Below are positions 26,333-34,676 of a DNA stretch of 64,000 bases, one piece after another. Each line of letters begins with the position of its first letter. Position 1 is the stretch's first letter. The position numbers were made by a program, and so were the translations under genes. Origin of the DNA: CAWDYA01 sp963806495 (GTDB lineage Bacteria > Acidobacteriota > Polarisedimenticolia > JACPZX01 > DASXTC01); the NCBI GenBank assembly GCA_963806495.1, contig CAWDYA010000007.1, positions 392,095 through 456,094 of the forward strand, in the 5' to 3' direction. A model generated the notes under the pieces. That model was not told the origin of the DNA, ran no database searches, and worked only from the letters and a program-made list of their open reading frames with translations.

Positions 26333-26536
26333 TCATCCTCTCCGAAGGAGCAGCCCCTCCAGCGTCTCGCACGCCTCGCGCGTGCGCGCCAGATTGTCGG
26401 TCATCGTGGCGACGAAGGCGTCCGGCTCGACTTTCCCGGTCGCCCAGGCGGTATAGCTCCGGCGGCGCTGCTGGCACAGGTCGTCGAGAGTGCCGAACAG
26501 CGTTCGCAGCCTCTCGAATCTCTCCTGCTCGTCCAT
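26333..26536 (-). CDS. Small helical protein, 67 aa
   Basis: No family recognised. The 67-residue protein (starting MDEQERFERLRTLFGTLDDL) is charged, predicted all-helical, without signal peptide or membrane helix. A strong GGGAGGAG ribosome site six bases before the ATG makes it a likely real gene. It lies 18 bases downstream of the SGNH hydrolase gene on the same strand and may share its transcript. Confidence 0.55.
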   Translation of the reverse strand: MDEQERFERLRTLFGTLDDLCQQRRRSYTAWATGKVEPDAFVATMTDNLARTREACETLEGLLLRRG

Positions 26537-26554
26537 GCGCTCCTCCCGCTCCGC

Positions 26555-27682
26555 TCAGGGCGCGGCCGGAGCCGATGCGGGCAGGGACTCCGGCGCCTGC
26601 GTGTCCCGCGCGATCATCGGCTCGAATGTGCCCGCCAGCACTCCCGCCGCACACCGGTATCCGCGTGCCGAAGGATGGTGATCCAGCGGCATGTGGAAGA
26701 ACTTGCGCCCGGTGGGATCCTGCCGCTTGTACTCGGGCAGGAGATCCACCACAGGGATGTCGAGTCCCTCGGCCATCTCGGTGAGACGTCGTTGAGCCTC
26801 CGCCGGGGCGTCGCGGCTGATCTGCTCCCAGTAGGGGAAGATGACGAACACGAGACGGATATGGCGCTCGTCGAGGATCCGCTTCATCTCGGCGAGGTAG
26901 CCGCGGTACTCGTCGAACAGATCCAGCGTGGTCTGATCGTACGGCAGGCGGATCAGATGGCGGATGTCGATCTTCTGGATGGTGTCGTCCTCGCCGGTGG
27001 CTTTACGCGCGTAGGCCTTCAGCAGAAACAGCGCGTTGTAGATCGCCGTCTGCCGCAGATGAACCTTGAGCGGGCCGAGCAGGTCCCGCGCGTTCTCCTC
27101 CACAGAGAGCTTGAGGACCTCGCGGGACGACCTGCCACGGGTCAGGTCCGCGAGATCGTTGAGCACGAACGCCACCACGACGGCATCCGGCCTCAGGTCG
27201 AGCCCGTGCTCTTTCAGGAAGCCCAGCTCGTCGACGATCGTGAAGCCGCTGATGCCGGCGTTGATGACCTCGAGCGGCCGGCCGGGCAGGTCCTCCCGCA
27301 GACGTGTCTCGAGCTGAAACGGCCAGGTCTGCTCGTCGTTCACGTAGGCGCCGAAGGTGTATGAATCGCCGAGACAGAGAATACGATAGGTGCCGGCCGG
27401 CTTGCTGACGGTCACGTCCGGGCCCCGGAACCCGATGTTGCTGACGGAGATCCGGTAGGGCAGCCCCATCTTGAACCGGTCGGTGAAGCTCTGCCCGGGC
27501 AGGAGCGGCCCGGGAGTGGAATTCCACTGCTCCGGTGACACATATTCCAGCGTGTGCGCCGGGACCACCTCCGTGACCCGGAGCACCATCTCGATGAGGA
27601 ACAGCATGAGGCCGGTGGATACGACCGACAGCAGGATGTTCTTCGCCAGGGGCGCGCTCAGGATTTTCAACCGGGCCTCCAT
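26555..27682 (-). CDS. Membrane-anchored SGNH/GDSL hydrolase
   Basis: 375 residues. An N-terminal transmembrane helix (LLSVVSTGLMLFLIEMVLRV) anchors a periplasmic SGNH domain. Block I with the nucleophile serine is LCLGDSYTFGAYVND; block III asparagine is in VVAFVLNDLADL; the catalytic Asp-His pair is in MPLDHHPSARGYR. The architecture is that of O-acetyl esterases/transferases (AlgJ/AlgX-like and others) that act on extracellular polysaccharide or other esters. The exact substrate is unknown. Start ATG at 27680-27682 is the first start inside the region not occupied by the divergent TPR-peptidase gene. Confidence 0.8.
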   Translation of the reverse strand: MEARLKILSAPLAKNILLSVVSTGLMLFLIEMVLRVTEVVPAHTLEYVSPEQWNSTPGPLLPGQSFTDRFKMGLPYRISVSNIGFRGPDVTVSKPAGTYRILCLGDSYTFGAYVNDEQTWPFQLETRLREDLPGRPLEVINAGISGFTIVDELGFLKEHGLDLRPDAVVVAFVLNDLADLTRGRSSREVLKLSVEENARDLLGPLKVHLRQTAIYNALFLLKAYARKATGEDDTIQKIDIRHLIRLPYDQTTLDLFDEYRGYLAEMKRILDERHIRLVFVIFPYWEQISRDAPAEAQRRLTEMAEGLDIPVVDLLPEYKRQDPTGRKFFHMPLDHHPSARGYRCAAGVLAGTFEPMIARDTQAPESLPASAPAAP

Positions 27683-27707
27683 TCTTTTCAGCGCGGAAGT
27701 ATGGCAG

Positions 27708-29825
27708 ATGTTCCGCCGCGTGGAAAGCGCCGTCCCGGCGGCGATGGTCGCGCTCGCGCTGCTGGCCGCCGCGCCGCCCGCCGTGGCGACCGCGCCGGCC
27801 CGCGACCTGGCGCTGCAGGGACGGCGGCACCTCGACGCCGGCGAGATTCCCGAGGCCCGCGCGGCCATGCACGCGGCGGCCGAGGCGTTCGTCGCGGACG
27901 CGGGCGGCCGCAGCCGCACGCCGGATCCGGAGCTGGCCGATTACCTCGGGCTGGGGCTGTACAACCTCGGCGTTCGGCTCAACAACGCCGGCGACGCGCC
28001 AGGCGCCCTGGACTGTTTCGCCGACGCGCTCGACGTGATGCGGCTGACTCCGCGGATGCGTGACGAGGCGTTCCGCTCCCGTCTCGCCGACTCCTCGCTG
28101 TCGGTAGCCGGATTCATCGTCTCGACCGGATCGATCGACCGGCCGATCGAGGTGTACGGACTGCTGGGGGACCTGTTTCCGGAAGATCCCCGCCCGTTCA
28201 TCGGTCTGGGGGAGGCGCGGCTGTCGACGGGCGACCTGCCGGGCGCCGAAGCCGCGTTCGATCACGCCTGGGCCGCCCGGCCCGGAAGCGCCGAGGCGCT
28301 CGCGGGCAAGGGACGCGTGGCGCTCCGGATCGCCCTCTCGGGACCTCCGGCGGACGCGGCTCCCGGGGAGGCTGCCGCTGAGACCGCCCGCGCGGTGACG
28401 GCGGCCGTGGATCTCCTGAGCAAGGCGCGGGACCTGGATCCCTCTGCGGCAAGGGAGCGCGAGCTGGCCGCGGCCCTGCAGAAGGCGGCACCTGTTCTGG
28501 GCCGCGCCGGGCTGGCCGCCGAGGCGGCGGAGAGGCTGAAGGAGGCGGAGTCCTCGCTCCGCAGGGCCGTGGCGGTCGATCCGGGCTCGCCCTGGGCGCG
28601 GATGGATCTCGCCACCTTCGTATTCAGGGCGAGACGGTACGAGGAGGCGGCCTCGCTGTTCGCGCAGGCCGGGGCGGCGTTCCACCGGATGGGGCAGGCG
28701 CGACCGGAAGATCGCAACGCGGCGGTCTGGGCGTCGGCCGAGGCGTCGTGCCGGGAGAACCGTGCCACGGCGATGTACAACCTGGCGGTGGATGCGCTCA
28801 ACCGCGCCGAGTTCGCCCGGATCGAGGGCTACCTGGCGGAGGTCTGCCCCGTCAGCCCCCGCTGGGAGAGCACCTGCGAGGCTTTTCGGGGCGCCGCGGC
28901 CGTGAGGCAGCGCTTCTTCGAGAAAGCGGTGGCCGCTCACGAGGAGGCTCTCGCCGCCGAGCCAGGCCGTGCGGCTGATCTGCTGGCCCTCGGCGATCTG
29001 TACGCGGATGTCGGCGCCTGGGAGAAAGCCCGCACGTACTACATGAGGCTGCGAGCGATGCATTCCGACGTGCCGGGACTGGCCGATCGGCTCGCGTCCG
29101 TGGCCGCTCCGAAGCAGGCCGCGGTTTCCACGCGGGTGGTCGAGGTGTCCCGCGGACGGGTGCAGGTGAGCTATGCGGGCGAGGACCCGGGCCCGGGATT
29201 CGACACCGCGGTGAAGGCAGCCTGGCTCCGCGTGGAGACCGCGCTCGGGCGTGACGCGCTCAACGGCGATCTGCCGATCCTGGTCTATCCGAACGCGCGC
29301 TCGTTTCGCGAGGAGGCGGGTTACCGGGTCGGCTCGCGGGTGAAGGGGTACTATGGCGGCGGGCGGATCAGCGTCTTCATCACTCCATCGACCACCACCG
29401 TCGAGTGGGTCTCGATCCTGACGCACGAGATGGCCCATCATGCGATCGAACGTCTGTCGGACGGCGCCGCTCCCTGGTGGCTGGCCGAGGGGCTCGCACG
29501 GTACATCGAAGGGGATGCGGCGATCGTGGATCGACCCCGTCTGAAGCACCGCCTCGAGGCAGGCGCGCTCGGCCCGCTGTCGGGTCTCGACGATCGGATG
29601 GACAAGGCATGGAACGATCCGGAGGTCTACACGGACGCGCGAGACATGGCGTTGCTGGCGGTCGAGGAGATGTCCCGCCGAGGCGGGATCGACGCCATTC
29701 GATCCCTGCTGGCCGCCCTGGCCGCGGCCGATCCGGCGGCGCCGATCGACGCGCCGGTGCGGCGCGTGTTCGGCGCCTCGCTCGGGGATATCGACGCCGC
29801 ATGGCGCGCCGCGCTCGAGTCCTGA
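27708..29825 (+). CDS. Exported TPR protein with gluzincin peptidase (HEMAH) domain
   Basis: 705 residues. A signal peptide (AAMVALALLAAAPPAVA) leads into a long TPR region (residues ~30-460, e.g. PFIGLGEARLSTGDLPGAEA) and a C-terminal peptidase-MA-like domain: zinc motif HEMAHH in VSILTHEMAHHAIERL, with the third ligand in WWLAEGLARYIEG. It should be a periplasmic or surface zinc protease, with the TPRs possibly presenting partners. It is divergent from the SGNH gene, with 25 bases between starts, and is followed three bases later by the GT39 gene, with which it forms an operon. Confidence 0.82.
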   Translation: MFRRVESAVPAAMVALALLAAAPPAVATAPARDLALQGRRHLDAGEIPEARAAMHAAAEAFVADAGGRSRTPDPELADYLGLGLYNLGVRLNNAGDAPGALDCFADALDVMRLTPRMRDEAFRSRLADSSLSVAGFIVSTGSIDRPIEVYGLLGDLFPEDPRPFIGLGEARLSTGDLPGAEAAFDHAWAARPGSAEALAGKGRVALRIALSGPPADAAPGEAAAETARAVTAAVDLLSKARDLDPSAARERELAAALQKAAPVLGRAGLAAEAAERLKEAESSLRRAVAVDPGSPWARMDLATFVFRARRYEEAASLFAQAGAAFHRMGQARPEDRNAAVWASAEASCRENRATAMYNLAVDALNRAEFARIEGYLAEVCPVSPRWESTCEAFRGAAAVRQRFFEKAVAAHEEALAAEPGRAADLLALGDLYADVGAWEKARTYYMRLRAMHSDVPGLADRLASVAAPKQAAVSTRVVEVSRGRVQVSYAGEDPGPGFDTAVKAAWLRVETALGRDALNGDLPILVYPNARSFREEAGYRVGSRVKGYYGGGRISVFITPSTTTVEWVSILTHEMAHHAIERLSDGAAPWWLAEGLARYIEGDAAIVDRPRLKHRLEAGALGPLSGLDDRMDKAWNDPEVYTDARDMALLAVEEMSRRGGIDAIRSLLAALAAADPAAPIDAPVRRVFGASLGDIDAAWRAALES

Positions 29826-29828
29826 CCG

Positions 29829-31457
29829 ATGGATGAGCGGCGGCGCGCGCCCGAGCTGATCGCCGCGGTTGCGATCGTGCTCGTCGCTGGGCTGTTGCGA
29901 TTCTGGGCGCCCGGCTCTGTCGGCATCGAGCACTACGACGAAGGTGTCTACGTGATCAGCGCCTTCGATCTGTCCGAGCCAGGGATGGGACACCGGCTCT
30001 ATCCCGATCAGATGTTCTTCTCGCCTCCGTTGTACGTCGCGCTCGTCGCTCTGGCGCACGCGATGGTCGGCGGCTCCCTCGACCGGGTCGCCGTGCTGGT
30101 GAGCGCGCTGTTCGGGACGCTCACCGTCGGGCTCCTCTGGTGGATCGGTCGGAGCTGGTTCGGGTCGGCCGCAGGGCTGGCGGCCGCGGCAATGCTGGCG
30201 CTGAGCGACTTTCACATCGCACTGTCCCGCGCGGCGCTGACCGATGTCACGTTCGCGTTCTTCCTGCTCGCGGCGGTCGCGCTGATCGTCGGCGCCTTCG
30301 ACCGCGACAGCCTTCTTCTCGCGGCTCTGGCGGGTCTGTGTACGGGGCTCGCCTGGAACACGAAGTACCACGGCTGGCTGGCGGTGGCGTTGGGCCTGGT
30401 CGCCTGGGCAGGTTTCGTCCTGTGGCGCAGACAGCCGGTCGGGTGGCGGAGGGCGGCCGCGGCCTGGGGGATCATCGGTGGCATCGCGCTGGTGTCGTAC
30501 CTCCCCTGGGCGGTATGGGTGCAGCGCCAGCCGGGAGGCTACGCGGCGCTCACCGCCTGGCAGGGGGCGTTTCTCGACTTCCGCTGGAGCGCGAACCTCC
30601 TGCGGCACGCGCGCGAGCAGATCTTCCTCGACGGGCGGCTCACCGATGTCTCGGTGATGATCGCGGCCGGCTTGGCTTTCGTGGCCATGCCGGGGCGCCG
30701 GCCCGGCTACAGGACGGCGTCGATTCTCGGTGCGATCGCGCTGCTGAGCTGGCTGGCAGGAGGCTGGGTCGCCATGCTCGCGGCCGGGGCGGCGGGGGCG
30801 GTGGCGCTCGCGGCGCGACCGGACCATCTGTCCTCCTGGCTTGCCGGGGCGTGGCTGGTCGTCTTCGCGGCCCTGACGCCGCTCTACTTTCCGTATGCCC
30901 GGCTGTTCCTGCCGATCACCGTCATCGGATGTCTGCTTTCAGGGCTGGCGCTCTCGGTACTCGCGGCGAGCGGTCAGGCGCGACCCTCGGGGGCACGCGC
31001 TGCGGCCTCCGGCTGTATTGCTGTTGCGATCGTGGTCGGACTGCTCCCGCGGCCGTCGGGGCCGGCCCGCGATCCTCTCCGACCCGCGCGCGGAGCGGCC
31101 GAGGCCGCGTCGCTGATGTCTCATCTGATACCGCTCGGCAGTCGCGTGAAGGTGATCGAGGAGCCGCCCGTCGCCTGGTACCTCTACGGGCTGGGATTCG
31201 ATACGCTGCGCGACGTTCAGGACAAGGTGATCCCCGCGGGGGAGACCGAGCCGGTCTACGTGGTGACCGGTTTCTACGGTGACGCAGGCCTCGAGAGGCT
31301 CGGAGGACGGGTGCGGCTGCTGGGGCGGTTTCCCTTCCGTCCGAAGGACCTGCGTCTGCTCGACGACCTCAGGCCGCCGTTTCCAGAGGACGCCGTGGTC
31401 GCCGAGCCGGGCCGGCACGACCTGATGCTGTACGAGCTTGCCCCGGCCGTGCCTTAG
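29829..31457 (+). CDS. GT39-family (ArnT/PMT-like) membrane glycosyltransferase
   Basis: 542 residues with about eleven membrane helices. The first periplasmic loop carries the acidic pair in HYDEGVYVISAF, the catalytic site of dolichyl/undecaprenyl-phosphate-sugar-dependent GT-C transferases. The final ~130 residues form a soluble periplasmic part (DVQDKVIPAGETEPVYVVTG). Such enzymes move a sugar from a polyprenyl-phosphate carrier to lipid A, protein or another periplasmic acceptor. Acceptor not predictable. It follows the TPR-peptidase gene closely and ends one base before the convergent aminotransferase. Confidence 0.82.
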   Translation: MDERRRAPELIAAVAIVLVAGLLRFWAPGSVGIEHYDEGVYVISAFDLSEPGMGHRLYPDQMFFSPPLYVALVALAHAMVGGSLDRVAVLVSALFGTLTVGLLWWIGRSWFGSAAGLAAAAMLALSDFHIALSRAALTDVTFAFFLLAAVALIVGAFDRDSLLLAALAGLCTGLAWNTKYHGWLAVALGLVAWAGFVLWRRQPVGWRRAAAAWGIIGGIALVSYLPWAVWVQRQPGGYAALTAWQGAFLDFRWSANLLRHAREQIFLDGRLTDVSVMIAAGLAFVAMPGRRPGYRTASILGAIALLSWLAGGWVAMLAAGAAGAVALAARPDHLSSWLAGAWLVVFAALTPLYFPYARLFLPITVIGCLLSGLALSVLAASGQARPSGARAAASGCIAVAIVVGLLPRPSGPARDPLRPARGAAEAASLMSHLIPLGSRVKVIEEPPVAWYLYGLGFDTLRDVQDKVIPAGETEPVYVVTGFYGDAGLERLGGRVRLLGRFPFRPKDLRLLDDLRPPFPEDAVVAEPGRHDLMLYELAPAVP

Positions 31458-31458
31458 C

Positions 31459-32626
31459 CTACAACGACCTCAGCCGCCGGCAGGCCTCCGCGAGATCGTG
31501 CTCCGTCTTGGCGAAGCAGAACCTCACCTGGTTGCGGCCGTCCTGGGGATCGGCGTAGAAGGAGGAGCCCGGCACCGAGCTCACCCCCGCGCGCGACAGC
31601 AGCAGGGCCGCTGCCTCCGCGTCCGAGGCGCATCCCAGCCGCGAGACGTCCGCCAGCAGGTAGTACGACCCCTGGGGGCGGATGACCCCCAGACCGGCCG
31701 CCTCGCAGGCGCCCGACAGGGCGTCGAGCTTGGCGGCGTACGACCGGCCCAGCTCGCGGTAGTAGGAGTCGGGCAGCCCGAAGGCCGCCACGACAGCGTG
31801 CTGCAGCGGTGTGGGCGCGCAGATGTACAGCAGGTCGTTCAGGACTCCCATACGCGCGGTGAGCTCGCGCCGGGCCACGGCGTAGCCGAGCCGCCAGCCG
31901 GTCATGCTGAAGGTCTTGGAGAACCCCGAGAGGGTAATGGTGGAGATCCTCCATTCCCGGCAGTGAGGCGAGGCTGACGTGGCGGTTGCCGTCGTACAGG
32001 ATGTACTCGTAGATCTCGTCCGTGAGGGCGATAACGCCCCACTTGTGGCACAGCCCGCCGATCCGCTCCAGCTCCGACTTCGTGAACACCTTGCCGGAGG
32101 GGTTCGATGGCGTGTTGACCACCACCATCCGGGTGCGGGGGCCGAACGCCGCCTCGAGCTCCGCTTCGTCGAACCCCCACTGCGGCGGCCGCGTTCTGAC
32201 GAACCGCGGCTCAGCCCCGCACATCTTCAGGATGTTCACATGGTAGGAGTAGAACGGGGAGAAGATCACCGCCTCGTCGCCCGGGTCGAGCAGGGCGAGA
32301 CAGGCGATGGCGAAGCCCCCGGTGGAACCGACGGTGACGAGCACTTCGGTGTCCGGGTCGCAGGCGATCCCGTTGTACGACTTCATCTTGTCCGCGACGG
32401 CACGGCGCAGGTCGTCGACACCCTCGAACTTGGAGTAGATGTTCCGGTCGGAGCGGATCGCCTCCATCGCGGCGTCCTTGACCGGATCGGGAGTGGGCTG
32501 GTCGCAAATCCCCTGGCCGAGATTGATGCCGCCGGCCTTCTCGCACTCGCGGGACATGCGGCGTATGTCCGACTGGACGAGACCCTCGGCGCGGCGGGCG
32601 AACCTGATGCGGGGCGTGTCGGTCAT
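31459..32626 (-). CDS. Class I/II aminotransferase (aspartate aminotransferase-like), one frame break
   Basis: About 388 residues. PLP-site marks are the lysine in LSGFSKTFSMTGWRLGYA, the asparagine in VVNTPSNPSGKVF, and ALTDEIYEY. The frame changes near 31940-31950, just before the PLP lysine; both halves are otherwise intact and match the family. It transfers an amino group between an amino acid and a 2-oxo acid in the cytoplasm. The N-terminus (RRAEGLVQSDIRRMSRECEK) recalls the AspC/KAT group. Substrate not settled. A TATAGT box on the minus strand 8 bases before the ATG hints at a very short leader. Confidence 0.83.
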
Positions 32627-32803
32627 CGCACGACTATACTACATCGACCTCGGGGCACCTCTGGTTGGCGATGGCTACAAGACCCTGGCCGTGAGGGTTG
32701 CCGGCGCATGGCTACAGCCTCAACCTGACGGGTGGCCGTCGGGCTCGGCGCGGACTACGTCCGCACCGTCGCCAGCCGCAGGGTACCGTGCGGAGGACAT
32801 GCT

Positions 32804-33004
32804 ATGAGCAATCGGCGCAACCCTGTCCTGACCTTCTTGGTCATAGGGTTCATGGGAGTCGTGGCCATCTCCAACATCGCCGGCAAACCCCGGTTCGAGA
32901 CGTTTCACACGACGGACGTTCTGCAATTGGTTGGCGCCGGCATGTGCTTCGGTGTCGCCCTCGTTGCGCTGGTCAATGTCGTCCGCGGCCCGCGTTCGAG
33001 CTGA
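32804..33004 (+). CDS. Small membrane protein, 66 aa
   Basis: No family recognised. 66 residues with two predicted membrane helices (TFLVIGFMGVVAISNIAG and LVGAGMCFGVALVALVNVV) separated by a short polar loop. GGAGGA lies eight bases before the ATG. It stands alone between the aminotransferase and a gene-poor stretch. Confidence 0.5.
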   Translation: MSNRRNPVLTFLVIGFMGVVAISNIAGKPRFETFHTTDVLQLVGAGMCFGVALVALVNVVRGPRSS

Positions 33005-33562
33005 CCCCGAATCCGATCCCTGTGCAATCAGGATACGCCCTGTGATGTGAGATGGGAGGCGGCTTGCGGGGAGTCCCCGAGCGCACGATGCAGCCCAAAA
33101 CGCGAATGGAGCCGACGCGCCAAGCGAGCCTGTGGCGCGCGGCTCGTTTGCTAGGGGGGGCCGAAGACCGACAACGCCCCCCCCAGCGCGAGGTGCCCCT
33201 GCCGCCTCGCCGGATGGAGATCCCCCCTCGGCCTGCCCGAGCGAGCGACCAGGAAGGCAGGGAGACGCAGGCCTGGAACGGCCTGCCATGTTGGCCAACG
33301 GGGCCTTGGACAGGCGCACCTGAAGACTGCACGGGAGGCGAGCGAGGGTAGGGGGGCGGTGGCAGGTCCGTCCAGGTGCCTATTTCCGAAGGTCAGCGGA
33401 AGCGGTGGTCAACTACTTCTTGTCACCACCTGCTACCAGTTTGCTACCGACTCGGCGTGAACGGGGGGCGGTTGGCCTCAACGTCGCGGCTCGGCGGATG
33501 GTGCCCTTCCTTCTGGCGAATGGCCCCGAGTCCGGCGGGGTCGGCCCCCCGACCAGACCACG
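33005..33562. other. Gene-poor stretch with a G7/C7 hairpin and a possible integrase tail
   Basis: I see no supported gene here. A G-run at 33154-33160 can pair with a C-run at 33177-33184 to form a short hairpin. On the minus strand 33413-33451 reads VGSKLVAGGDKK then stop, which resembles the C-terminal tail of tyrosine-type integrases. The rest has no recognisable signal. Confidence 0.4.
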
Positions 33563-33590
33563 TTGACAGGGGTCGACTCCGGGCTATAAT
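33563..33590 (+). promoter_or_regulatory. Near-consensus sigma70 promoter
   Basis: TTGACA (33563-33568) and TATAAT (33585-33590) with a 16-base spacer, both boxes perfect consensus, 61 bases upstream of the beta-barrel start codon. Confidence 0.8.
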
Positions 33591-33651
33591 GCGACCTTTC
33601 CCGACACACTTTCGATGGACGTGCCCGCACGTAGCCACGAGGAGACATTAA

Positions 33652-34218
33652 ATGAGGAAGGCGCCCCTCTTCCTGACCTTGATAGCAAGCGTCATGTTCC
33701 TTCCTGCGGCCAACGCCAAGAACCGGGACCACTCCTACGAGTTCGGGCTGGGCTTTGCCCATGTGGACGCGGACAGCCATGAGGGGATCGACAACTCCAC
33801 AGGCCCCACCATCCGTTTCGGCTACCACTTCTCCGCCAAGATCGAGGCGGAGGTCCATGCGGGCTGGAGCAGCACGCAGGTCTACGGCCATGATGCCGAC
33901 TTCCTCCGGACGGCCGCCCTCATCACCGGCAACTTCCTCACCGACCGCGAGACCAATACGATCCCCTACGTTTCCGCCGGGCTGGGAGTCATCAACGAGA
34001 CCATCAAGTCCTACAAGGACTCCAACGGTAACCAGGTCCTCGAATCGTTCGATTCCGCCGCCCTGCTCACCCTGGGCGTGGGCGCCCGCACCTTCTTCAC
34101 CGATAACTGGGCCATCCGCTACGAGGGCCGGTACAACCACCATAACACCTTCGACATGAACCAGGACGAATACGTCGTCTCGGTGGCGGTGACCTGGATC
34201 GTCGGGGGAGAGAAGTAA
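33652..34218 (+). CDS. Small OmpA-like outer-membrane beta-barrel protein
   Basis: 188 residues. A signal peptide (APLFLTLIASVMFLPAANA) is followed by an eight-strand barrel pattern: YEFGLGFAHVDADS, PTIRFGYHFSAKIEAEVHAG, and a terminal VVSVAVTWIVGG. No peptidoglycan-binding OmpA domain. Strong expression is expected: the promoter is near consensus and GAGGAG lies before the ATG. It lies between the possible integrase tail and the exopolysaccharide locus, and its codon use looks somewhat less GC-rich than its neighbours, which may mean transfer. Function unknown. Confidence 0.8.
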   Translation: MRKAPLFLTLIASVMFLPAANAKNRDHSYEFGLGFAHVDADSHEGIDNSTGPTIRFGYHFSAKIEAEVHAGWSSTQVYGHDADFLRTAALITGNFLTDRETNTIPYVSAGLGVINETIKSYKDSNGNQVLESFDSAALLTLGVGARTFFTDNWAIRYEGRYNHHNTFDMNQDEYVVSVAVTWIVGGEK

Positions 34219-34389
34219 ATCACCCGAAGGTCTTGACAATCCCGCCACGGTCGGCGTAGAGTTCGCCCAACGCCACTGATCGTTTCGTACATGGACGAGA
34301 AACGGGGTCCCTGATCCTCCGTTCGAGTCACCTCAGACCGAACATTCGGTCGGGGAGGGGCACGATCGAAGGGTGGGGACGGATCCACA

Positions 34390-34418
34390 TTGACTGCGCT
34401 GCAGAGACGGGGTATATA
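34390..34418 (+). promoter_or_regulatory. Sigma70-type promoter of the exopolysaccharide locus
   Basis: TTGACT (34390-34395) and TATATA (34413-34418) with a 17-base spacer. It leaves a leader of about 250 bases before the CapD-like start codon at 34677. Confidence 0.65.
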
Positions 34419-34494
34419 GCCGGAAGCCGCTGGTCAATTTCGAAGCGAACCAACCCTGCCAGAGCTTCGACTATCAGTAACTGAGGATGACGAT

Positions 34495-34518
34495 CGAGGG
34501 GGGCGTGTATCCCCCTCG
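34495..34518 (+). promoter_or_regulatory. Leader hairpin 1 of the exopolysaccharide operon
   Basis: CGAGGGGG (34495-34502) pairs perfectly with CCCCCTCG (34511-34518) around an eight-base loop. No T-run follows, so it is not a simple terminator. Confidence 0.5.
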
Positions 34519-34626
34519 TGAGAGAGTTCAGGTAAACCGTAACAACCATAGCTGCCGACGCGCTTTTTGCGGCGGCGGATGCTGACGTCCAGACCGGTGT
34601 CCGGACGCCCCGGAGTCGGGTCGAGC

Positions 34627-34641
34627 GGGGGTATGTCCCCC
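34627..34641 (+). promoter_or_regulatory. Leader hairpin 2 of the exopolysaccharide operon
   Basis: GGGGG (34627-34631) pairs with CCCCC (34637-34641) around TATGT, ahead of the ribosome site. Its loop and right arm resemble those of leader hairpin 1. Confidence 0.4.
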
Positions 34642-34676
34642 TCCGCCGGCGGGTCTCCGCAGAAGGAGTGGTCCAG

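Noticed and set aside
27003..30827. An open frame of about 1270 codons on the minus strand
   Set aside because: It is antisense to the TPR-peptidase and GT39 genes, both well supported; the translation is an Arg/Gly/Pro-rich shadow typical of high-GC DNA.
33154..33184. G7/C7 hairpin as an intrinsic terminator
   Set aside because: No T-run follows on either strand.
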